Shown here piece after piece: positions 1-5,421 of a stretch of 13,156 nucleotides of DNA. The notes beneath the pieces are model-generated. The model had not been told where the DNA came from. It worked only from the letters and a program-made list of their open reading frames with translations, and ran no database searches. Both the position numbers and the translations under genes were made by a program. Positions within the stretch are counted from its first letter, which is position 1. The number at the start of each line of letters is the position of its first letter. Source of the stretch: Nitrosomonadaceae bacterium (GTDB taxonomy: Bacteria; Pseudomonadota; Gammaproteobacteria; Burkholderiales; Usitatibacteraceae); assembly GCA_021300055.1 (NCBI GenBank), contig JAJTHU010000327.1, forward strand, positions 1 through 13,156. The letters run 5' to 3'.

Positions 1-1
1 C

Positions 2-124
2 GACATCGACCTACTAGAAGCCGCGCGCGACGCCGCCGATTGGATGTTGCAGCATGCATCAAACGCGGCCGACAAGCACCTGCAGCGCTGGCTCGGCTCG
101 CGCCAACACTTTCTAAAAGCGTAG
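2..124 (+). CDS. recG: ATP-dependent DNA helicase RecG, C-terminal end (partial)
   Basis: An open frame enters from the left edge and ends in TAG at 122-124, leaving 40 residues. The visible peptide has the pattern LLEAARDAADWML, then HLQRWLGSR and FLKA at the end. This resembles the extreme C-terminus of betaproteobacterial RecG, the helicase that remodels stalled replication forks and branched DNA. No catalytic motif lies in the window, so the call rests on this short tail and on my recollection that recG sits next to ubi genes in related genomes. The next gene, ubiC, starts only two bases after the stop, which suggests co-transcription. It could be another protein with a similar acidic-helical tail, but RecG is the best fit. 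Confidence 0.7.
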   Translation, partial: DIDLLEAARDAADWMLQHASNAADKHLQRWLGSRQHFLKA

Positions 125-126
125 CC

Positions 127-672
127 ATGCGAACCGTCAAGCTGACCCAACCCGACGCGTGGCGCCAAATGCCACCGATTGGGCGGCTGCGTGTGTGGAT
201 TACGGATCGTGGCTCTCTCACCGCACGGATCGTAAATCACTTCGCCGACTTCAATCTGCAACGCCTGCGGCAGACGCGCGCGCAACCACTTGCTGACGAG
301 TGTCGGGCGCTTTCGGTGCGCCGCGCCGAACGCGTAGTGCTGCGTGAGGTGTTGCTGCGCGATGCCTATCGGGCATTGGTATTTGCGCATACCGTGGCGC
401 ATCCGCACGATCTACGCGGCGCATGGCGCGGTCTGTCACGCCTCGGCGCACGGCCGCTGGCGGAGATGCTGTTTCACGACCCCACCGTTTCGCGCATGCC
501 GATGGAGTACCGCCGCATCGATGCGCGACATCGGCTATGTCAACTCGCATGCAACGCTGCAGGGATTGCTGTTCAGCCACTATGGGCGCGCCGGAGTGTG
601 TTCCTGAGGTATGGCCGACCGCTACTCGTGACGGAAGTCTTTCTGCCTGATTTGATCAACGCCATGCGCTGA
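127..672 (+). CDS. ubiC: Chorismate lyase UbiC (chorismate--pyruvate lyase)
   Basis: The product of 181 residues converts chorismate to 4-hydroxybenzoate and pyruvate in the cytoplasm, the first committed step of ubiquinone synthesis. Family landmarks are in the expected order: WITDRGSLTARI near residues 24-35, the VLREVLL segment with Arg73, RLGARPLAEMLF near 105-116, LWARRSVF near 152-159, and LLVTEVFLP near 166-174 with Glu170. Arg73 and Glu170 match the substrate-binding Arg and Glu of Escherichia coli UbiC, and the length is close to the usual 165-190. The ATG at 127 was chosen because an upstream start at 40 would overlap recG and add residues unlike the family. It lies two bases behind the recG stop. 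ubiA follows after a hairpin-containing gap, so the pathway order ubiC-ubiA is kept. Confidence 0.9.
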   Translation: MRTVKLTQPDAWRQMPPIGRLRVWITDRGSLTARIVNHFADFNLQRLRQTRAQPLADECRALSVRRAERVVLREVLLRDAYRALVFAHTVAHPHDLRGAWRGLSRLGARPLAEMLFHDPTVSRMPMEYRRIDARHRLCQLACNAAGIAVQPLWARRSVFLRYGRPLLVTEVFLPDLINAMR

Positions 673-749
673 TTGAAACAGTGCATCGAATAAGGCCATG
701 CGCGCCTGTCCGACGCTCTGACGAACCAGGGCACCTAAAATCCGCCAGC

Positions 750-815
750 AAACTCTAGTATCGGCAGGCGTTTTCAGGGGTTTTTGCCCCAAAACGCCTG
801 CCGATACTAGAGTTT
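750..815. repeat. Long inverted repeat (hairpin) between ubiC and ubiA
   Basis: Bases 750-774 and 791-815 are perfect 25-base reverse complements. Inside them, after a two-base bulge (CA at 775-776), GGGG at 777-780 pairs with CCCC at 787-790 around a six-base loop. The arms carry the core CTAGTATCGGCAGGCG. The base of the stem is A-rich on the left and T-rich on the right, as in a bidirectional intrinsic terminator, but the T run is only four bases and the stem is much longer than usual. It fills the gap between ubiC and ubiA and ends 33 bases before the chosen ubiA start. It could be a terminator, an mRNA structure affecting ubiA translation, or a palindromic mobile repeat. No flanking target-site duplication is visible. 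Confidence 0.85.
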
Positions 816-847
816 TGAGATGGCGGTGTAGCCCTCAAAATAGCGAA

Positions 848-1738
848 ATGTCTTCCGTGCCACCACCACTCGCCGCGCCACCATCTCGCTTTGAGCTGTA
901 CCTAAAGCTGATTCGTTTTGATCGGCCTATCGGTACGCTTCTGCTACTTTGGCCGACGCTGTGGGGGTTGTGGATCGCCAATGCGGGCGCACCTACGGTA
1001 ACCGTATTGCTGGTGTTTGTTGCCGGCACGCTCCTAATGCGCTCTGCGGGCTGCGCGATCAACGATGTCGCCGATCGTGATTTCGATGCGCACGTCGCGC
1101 GTACGGCGGAGCGACCGCTCGCGGCCAAACGGATCCGCACGCGTGAGGCCGTGTTCATTGCATGCGTGTTGGCGTTGCTGGCGCTAGTGTTAGTAATCGC
1201 GTTCCTGAACACACTCACGCTGCAGCTATCGTTTGCGGCGGCGTTTCTCGCGGCGAGCTATCCATTCACCAAGCGCTTCTTCGCCATGCCGCAAGCGTAC
1301 CTCGGCATCGCGTTTGGTTTTGGCATTCCGATGGCGTTCGCGGCGAGCAACAACGAAGTTTCTGCGCTTGCGTGGTGGCTGCTCGCGGCGAATGTGCTGT
1401 GGACGATCGCCTATGACACCGAGTACGCAATGGTTGATCGTGATGATGACCTGAAGATCGGCATCAAGACCTCGGCGATTTTGTTCGGTCGATTCGATGT
1501 TGCGGCCATCATGGTGTGCTATTTCGGCTCGCTCATCATCCTGCTTGGCATCGGCAAGTCGCTCGGCCTGAGTTGGCCTTATTGGCTGGGGCTGGCAGCC
1601 GCGTCGGCGATCGCGCTCTACCACTACAACCTCATTCGCACACGCGAGCGCGAGCGTTGCTTCCGCGCCTTTTTGCACAACAACTGGTTCGGCGCAGCCG
1701 TTTTTGCAGGACTGCTGGCGCACTACAGCCTCGCGTGA
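848..1738 (+). CDS. ubiA: 4-hydroxybenzoate polyprenyltransferase UbiA
   Basis: This integral membrane prenyltransferase of 296 residues attaches the polyprenyl tail to 4-hydroxybenzoate, the second step of ubiquinone synthesis, and acts on the product of UbiC. Both Asp-rich motifs of the UbiA superfamily are intact: NDVADRDFD at residues 72-80 and DTEYAMVDRDDD at 190-201. These bind the Mg2+-diphosphate of the prenyl donor. The entry segment LIRFDRPIGTLLLLWPTLWGLW (residues 21-42) is typical of UbiA proteins, and about eight hydrophobic segments follow. The ATG at 848 was chosen over a TTG at 815 that lies inside the hairpin and would add unusual residues. No good Shine-Dalgarno sequence precedes 848, so the start is less certain than the identity. 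The stop overlaps the next ATG as TGATG. Confidence 0.95.
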   Translation: MSSVPPPLAAPPSRFELYLKLIRFDRPIGTLLLLWPTLWGLWIANAGAPTVTVLLVFVAGTLLMRSAGCAINDVADRDFDAHVARTAERPLAAKRIRTREAVFIACVLALLALVLVIAFLNTLTLQLSFAAAFLAASYPFTKRFFAMPQAYLGIAFGFGIPMAFAASNNEVSALAWWLLAANVLWTIAYDTEYAMVDRDDDLKIGIKTSAILFGRFDVAAIMVCYFGSLIILLGIGKSLGLSWPYWLGLAAASAIALYHYNLIRTRERERCFRAFLHNNWFGAAVFAGLLAHYSLA

Positions 1739-2502
1739 TGCTCGCTCTCAAACTGTTGCTCGTGCCGTTTTTCCTCGGCCTGATCTCGCTCGCGGGTAAG
1801 CGCTTCGGCCCATCAACCGCGGGCTGGCTCGCAGGAATGCCGGTCATTGTTGGCCCCATTCTGTTCCTGCTGTCGTTACAAACCGGTATTCAGTTCGCAG
1901 CAGATGCCGCGGTGTTCACACTTGCGTCTGTCTTGACGGTGATTGCATTCGGCCTGTCTTACGCGTGGGCGGCGACACGCCTGACTTGGCCAGGTGCGCT
2001 CTGCGCAGGACTAGGCGGGTGGTTTGTCGCGGCGCTACTTGTTGCCAACACGCCATTCAACCTATGGAGCGCAGCGGTGTTGGCACTCGTCACGCTCATC
2101 GCAGCGCGTTGGCTTTACCCGCGCACGCCCGCGGTACACGTGCGTTCCGCCCTACCACATAGCGAATTGGCGATTCGCATGTTGCTCGGAGCCGCGCTGA
2201 CGCTTGCCGTTACCGCCGTGGCTGAGTCTGTGGGTACCGCATGGAGTGGGGTCGCGGCGCTAGCCCCGGTGCTAACGCCAGTGATTGCCGTCTTCATGCA
2301 CCGAGGCAACGGCTCGCACGGTGCACAGCACGCGATCAGCTTGTTGCGCTCGCTCGCGGGGGGCCTTTATTCGCTTGCCGCGTTTTGTTTTGTGATTGCG
2401 TGGCAACTTGCCTCGCTCGGCACAGCGGCAGCGTTCAGCCTGGCGATTGTGGTCGCGCTTATCGTGCAATCGATTACGTGGCTGGTACGTCCGGGGAAGT
2501 AG
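1738..2502 (+). CDS. Multi-pass membrane protein of unknown function, two similar halves
   Basis: The protein has 254 residues, is almost wholly hydrophobic and has about eight likely transmembrane segments. I do not recognise a characterised family. The two halves look like copies of one unit. Residues 2-105 begin LALKLLL and carry GPSTAGWLAGMPVIVGPI. Residues 144-250 begin LAIRMLL and carry GTAWSGVAALAPVLTPVI at the matching place. The halves are joined by a polar stretch (WLYPRTPAVHVRSALPHSE, about 125-143), as in small inverted- or parallel-repeat membrane proteins. A distant relation to GlpM/DUF3147-type proteins is possible but unproven. Its ATG overlaps the ubiA stop (TGATG), so it is translationally coupled to ubiA and might act in the same membrane pathway. 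That link is inference from position only. Confidence 0.8.
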   Translation: MLALKLLLVPFFLGLISLAGKRFGPSTAGWLAGMPVIVGPILFLLSLQTGIQFAADAAVFTLASVLTVIAFGLSYAWAATRLTWPGALCAGLGGWFVAALLVANTPFNLWSAAVLALVTLIAARWLYPRTPAVHVRSALPHSELAIRMLLGAALTLAVTAVAESVGTAWSGVAALAPVLTPVIAVFMHRGNGSHGAQHAISLLRSLAGGLYSLAAFCFVIAWQLASLGTAAAFSLAIVVALIVQSITWLVRPGK

Positions 2503-2532
2503 CCCTTGCGCGGGGGCTTAGCCTGCTGCGCG

Positions 2533-2606
2533 CCGAAGAAAAGCGCGCGGTCACCAACACTAGGCTGGCCAGTTCTTGATGCACTACTTGAGAAGTTGAT
2601 TCGAGG
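2533..2606 (-). pseudogene. Decayed copy of the 3' end of the CBS-domain gene
   Basis: This stretch resembles 2738-2813, the 3' end and downstream flank of the neighbouring CBS gene. Over 2553-2604 against 2760-2811 there are 38 matches in 52 gap-free positions. Read on the minus strand it gives SNQLLK, stop, CIKNWPA, stop; the intact gene ends ENQLLKQYIKNWPA. Eleven of 14 residues match. Several codon differences are synonymous (Gln, both Leu, Lys, Asn and Ala), while one Gln codon has become an in-frame TAG. This is the pattern of a formerly functional paralogue that diverged under selection and then decayed. Upstream of the Asn codon the similarity fades and needs an indel to continue. I see no remaining CBS domain. 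Confidence 0.7.
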
Positions 2607-2670
2607 AAGGCAGCGCTGGACGCGACGGGCGAGGGGCCCTGCGCATGCTTAGCGTAGCTAACGACCTGCC

Positions 2671-2725
2671 GAATTAATCTCGCGGGGATCGACCCGCCGA
2701 GTTATGTTCGCGGGGATCGACCCGC
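2671..2725. repeat. 28-base-period tandem repeat with hairpin potential (two copies)
   Basis: Bases 2671-2697 and 2699-2725 match at 23 of 27 positions, including an identical 18-base core TCGCGGGGATCGACCCGC. In the second copy the core is extended so that TCGCGGG (2708-2714) pairs with CCCGCGA (2721-2727) around the loop GATCGA. The first copy has only a five-base stem because CCCGCG has become CCCGCC. The repeat lies in the non-coding gap between the decayed CBS copy and the intact CBS gene. It may be a small dispersed repeat of the REP type. Neither hairpin is followed by a T run on either strand, so it is not a standard intrinsic terminator. Confidence 0.6.
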
Positions 2726-2766
2726 GAAAGCGCTGCACATTCGAGAAAGGGACGCTGTGACCAGTA

Positions 2767-3222
2767 CTACGCTGGCCAATTCTTGATGTACTGTTTCAAG
2801 AGCTGGTTCTCGAATGCCACGTCCTTGATCGCGCTACGCGCAATATCGTGAAACGATAAGATGCCGACCAGCTTGTCTGCATCCATCACCGGCACGTGGG
2901 TGATGTGGAGTTCGGTCATTAACCCACGCAAGTGATCCACGGTATCTTGCGGCTTAGCGGTGGCAGGGTTAGCGTTCATGATTTGCGCGCACTTGGCGTC
3001 CATGATCGCCCCACCTCGAGCGTGCAACGCGGCGAGAATCTCGCGAAGGGTGATGAGCCCCTGCATACGTCCCGCCTCGGCAACAATCGCAGAACTAATC
3101 GCCTTTTCGTTCATCAGCGCGACCGCTTCGGCGACACCCGCGAGCGGGCTGATCGTGAACAAGGTTGAATTGGGTGACTGCCGCGCCTTGTCGGCGAGCA
3201 GTTCTGAAACGGTCATGCTCAT
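2767..3222 (-). CDS. CBS-domain pair protein
   Basis: The 151-residue cytoplasmic protein consists of two CBS domains (about residues 18-68 and 78-132) and a short C-terminal tail. CBS pairs bind adenosine nucleotides or similar ligands and usually act as regulatory modules. Visible landmarks are AEAVALMNEKAISSAIVAE and MQGLITLREIL in the first domain, and THVPVMDADKLVGILSFHDIA in the second, which is the common CBS strand-helix ending. The ATG at 3222 was chosen because AGGAGG lies six bases upstream, one of the strongest ribosome binding sites in the window. A second ATG two codons later is less well spaced. It follows sspB by 70 bases on the same strand and may be read with it or from its own promoter. 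Its partner and ligand cannot be told. A decayed copy of its 3' end lies downstream. Confidence 0.9.
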   Translation of the reverse strand: MSMTVSELLADKARQSPNSTLFTISPLAGVAEAVALMNEKAISSAIVAEAGRMQGLITLREILAALHARGGAIMDAKCAQIMNANPATAKPQDTVDHLRGLMTELHITHVPVMDADKLVGILSFHDIARSAIKDVAFENQLLKQYIKNWPA

Positions 3223-3292
3223 GGCCTTCCTCCTGACGAACGCAGCATAGCAAACACCGCAACGCAGCAGCAACTTTGCACAGCGATTAGAA

Positions 3293-3808
3293 CTACTTGA
3301 TCACGCGCAGGTTGCCACGCGGCGGATGCGAAGGCGGGGTTGGCGAAGGTGGGGGCGACTTCGGGTCATCCCCGTCGCCGGAGTCAGCGCCATTTGCAAC
3401 GGGCTCGTGAGTCACACTGCGCGGGACTGCTTGCAAGGTCGGTCCGACCGATGTGGTCGGAGAAGTCCCGTGAGACACCACGCCTTCGGCGGGCGGCGGC
3501 TCGACTTCAAAAAACATGCCCTGCCCATTCTCGCGCGCGAATATGGCCTGCACAGCATAGATGGGCACCGAGATCTCGCGCGACACGCCGTTGAAGCGCG
3601 CGGAAAACTGAATCAAATCGTTGCCAATAGTGAGGTTGCGCGTCGCTTGTTGCGACACCGAGAGTACGATCTCACCATTCTTGACGTACTCCATCGGCAC
3701 GCGCACGTTCTCATCGACCTTCACGTTGAGATACGGCGTGAAGGTGGCATCGGCGCACCATTCATAGATGGCGCGGATGAGATAGGGCTTTGTGGAGATT
3801 TCCGACAT
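3293..3808 (-). CDS. sspB: ClpXP protease specificity-enhancing factor SspB
   Basis: SspB binds the ssrA degradation tag on peptides released from stalled ribosomes and delivers them to the ClpXP protease. The 171-residue product has the family's folded part at residues 1-101, from KPYLIRAIYEWCAD through TPYLNVKVD and NGEIVLSVS to ENGQGMFFEVE. A long Pro/Ser/Asp-rich linker follows (about 102-163), and the end RGNLRVIK matches the ClpX-docking peptide that closes E. coli SspB. Linker and docking peptide are both required for tethered delivery in known SspB. The gene follows sspA on the same strand, the usual sspAB arrangement, but with a 155-base gap. The start at 3808 gives the expected N-terminus, with only a weak GA-rich sequence upstream. 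Confidence 0.95.
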   Translation of the reverse strand: MSEISTKPYLIRAIYEWCADATFTPYLNVKVDENVRVPMEYVKNGEIVLSVSQQATRNLTIGNDLIQFSARFNGVSREISVPIYAVQAIFARENGQGMFFEVEPPPAEGVVSHGTSPTTSVGPTLQAVPRSVTHEPVANGADSGDGDDPKSPPPSPTPPSHPPRGNLRVIK

Positions 3809-3963
3809 CTCTGTCGAACGCCGAATATGTTTGAGCTACTCCGACAATGACTTCAGCACGGTCGCGAGCGGAAGGAGTTGGCGGCGAGGAGCGCACGCGT
3901 ATGCGTTATACGCAGAGCACCGCAGCCGCCAAATCCGACGCGCAGCAGGTGATGAAGACATTG

Positions 3964-4563
3964 TCACTTGCGCATGGCTTTCTCGGAAGCAGTCATCGAA
4001 TCGATGAAAGCCTGGCGCGAGAACAACCGCTCTGCGTACTTGAGCAGAGGGGCGGCGGTCTTCGGGATATCGACTTGGTAGTGGTCCAAGCGCCACAACA
4101 ACGGCGCGATGGCGACATCCAACATCGAGAACTCTTCGCCGAGCATATGCTTTTGCTTAACGAAGTTAGGCGCAAGTTGAATCAGGCTTTCGCGAATGTA
4201 CAAACGCGCCTTTTCATGCGAAACCTGCTTACCGTGCTCAAGTGTATCGACATGGTTAAAGATTTCTTTTTCCATGCGGTACAAGATGAGCCGCGCTCGT
4301 GCGCGCATTTGCGGATCAGCTGGCATCAACTGTGGATGCGGAAAACGCTCATCGATGTACTCGTTGATGATGTTGGATTCGTACAGGATGAGATCGCGCT
4401 CGACCAGCACCGGGGTGCGATTGTAGGGATTCATCACCGCGAGATCTTCGGGCTTGTTCATCAGATCCACATCGAGGATCTGGAAGTCCATACCCTTTTC
4501 ATAAAGCACGATGCGGCAGCGGTGGCTGAAGGGGCACGTCGTGCCGGAGTACAAAGTCATCAT
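3964..4563 (-). CDS. sspA: Stringent starvation protein A (glutathione S-transferase fold)
   Basis: SspA is an RNA-polymerase-associated protein with a glutathione S-transferase fold that adjusts transcription under starvation and acid stress. The 199-residue product has the thioredoxin-like domain at about 1-80, with LYSGTTCPFSHRCRIVLYEKG at the start, NRTPVLVERDLILYES as the typical cis-Pro region, and RFPHPQLMPADP. The Pro-His-Pro at residues 75-77 matches the conserved surface patch needed for activity in E. coli SspA. The all-helical domain follows (about 85-199). The start may be either of two adjacent ATGs at 4563 and 4560. It lies 96 bases downstream of petC on the same strand, in the petABC-sspAB order that I recall from betaproteobacteria. 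Confidence 0.95.
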   Translation of the reverse strand: MMTLYSGTTCPFSHRCRIVLYEKGMDFQILDVDLMNKPEDLAVMNPYNRTPVLVERDLILYESNIINEYIDERFPHPQLMPADPQMRARARLILYRMEKEIFNHVDTLEHGKQVSHEKARLYIRESLIQLAPNFVKQKHMLGEEFSMLDVAIAPLLWRLDHYQVDIPKTAAPLLKYAERLFSRQAFIDSMTASEKAMRK

Positions 4564-4629
4564 GATGCGTTTTACCTGCTTCTTATTGGTTTATCGGCTC
4601 GGCTGCAGCAAGCCGCAGTGCGATGGCGA

Positions 4630-4650
4630 GGTTGTGCGTGGAGCACAACC
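4630..4650 (-). other. Short stem-loop in the petC-sspA gap
   Basis: GGTTGTGC at 4630-4637 pairs perfectly with GCACAACC at 4643-4650 around a five-base loop, ten bases after the petC stop in the direction of transcription. A smaller five-base stem (CGGCT/AGCCG) follows before the sspA start. Neither has a T run behind it, so neither is a clear intrinsic terminator. Together they could partly separate petC from sspA expression, by attenuation or by protecting mRNA ends. That role is inference. Confidence 0.45.
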
Positions 4651-4659
4651 AAGCCGGTC

Positions 4660-5421
4660 TTACTTCACATCTTTCCAGTACTCGCGCTTGACGATCAAGG
4701 CCGCGAAGAAAGCAAAGGTTAGGAACAACAACACGATCACGCCAAGCTGTGTGCGCTTCACGCGGGCGGGCTCGCCCATGAAGGTCATGTAGTTCACGAG
4801 GTCACGCACGTAGTTGTCGTACTCGATCTGTGACATGGTTCCTTGGCGCTCAACTACCAACTTCGTAAGCGCCTCTTTCTTGCCGTGCGCTTCCTTCTCG
4901 CCCACGACAGCCTTCACTTGAGAGCCTTGCAAGTCATGAAGCACGTGCGGCATACCAACGTTGGGGAAAACCTCGTTGTTCCAACCCGTTGGAGAGTTCG
5001 GATCAACGTAGAACGAACGCAGGAACGTGTACAACCAATCCGAGCCGCGCGAACGCGACACTAGTGTCAGATCCGGTGGCACGCCACCGAACCACGCCTT
5101 AGCGTCTTTCGCGTCGAGCGTCGTGGTCATGTAATCGCTCATCTTGCCATCCGGATTGGGCATCAAGCTGGCCTTGATCTGATCTTCAGTCAGACCGATC
5201 TGGGTCAAATGCCCCCAACGCATGAACTGCGCATTGTGGCAGTTCAAGCAGTTCGCAACGAAGTTGCGAGCACCACGTTGTAATGAGGCCTGATCCTTCA
5301 GATTGATGTGCGGGTCATCAAGATGCACATTGACTTTGCCAGCAGCGAATACCGGCGCTGCGGCGATTGCAAGCGTTGCCGTCAGCGTTGCCAGTGCGGC
5401 GCGGAACATTGTTGTTTTCAT
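4660..5421 (-). CDS. petC: Cytochrome c1, cytochrome bc1 complex subunit
   Basis: This membrane-anchored periplasmic c-type cytochrome takes electrons from the Rieske protein and passes them to soluble cytochrome c. The 253-residue product starts with a signal peptide (about residues 1-26, ending APVFA). It has the haem-binding CLNCH at 58-62, and Met157 in NVGMPHVL is the likely sixth haem ligand. Near the C-terminus is one transmembrane anchor (about 227-244) followed by KREYWKDVK. The length is typical of bacterial c1 without a fused cytochrome b. Its ATG overlaps the petB stop (TAATG), with AAAGGG about ten bases upstream inside petB, so the two are translationally coupled. Confidence 0.97.
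   Translation of the reverse strand: MKTTMFRAALATLTATLAIAAAPVFAAGKVNVHLDDPHINLKDQASLQRGARNFVANCLNCHNAQFMRWGHLTQIGLTEDQIKASLMPNPDGKMSDYMTTTLDAKDAKAWFGGVPPDLTLVSRSRGSDWLYTFLRSFYVDPNSPTGWNNEVFPNVGMPHVLHDLQGSQVKAVVGEKEAHGKKEALTKLVVERQGTMSQIEYDNYVRDLVNYMTFMGEPARVKRTQLGVIVLLFLTFAFFAALIVKREYWKDVK

Noticed and set aside
815..847. TTG start for ubiA at 815, giving 11 extra residues
   Set aside because: The codon is inside the right arm of the hairpin and the added residues do not resemble UbiA N-termini. The ATG at 848 is more likely.
2528..2548. GCGCGC/GCGCGC stem after the membrane protein gene as a terminator
   Set aside because: It has six base pairs, a nine-base loop and no T run, and the same bases belong to the decayed CBS repeat.
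2671..2727. CRISPR-like direct repeat
   Set aside because: Only two copies exist, they abut with a 28-base period and have no spacer of usual length, and no cas gene is in the window.
3897..3913. GCGTAT/ATACGC stem in the sspA-sspB gap as a terminator
   Set aside because: The stem has only six base pairs and no T run follows it on either strand.
3847..4722. Long plus-strand open frame of 291 codons
   Set aside because: It lies antisense to sspA and the end of petC, both clearly real, and its translation shows no recognisable domain. It is a shadow of GC-rich codon use.
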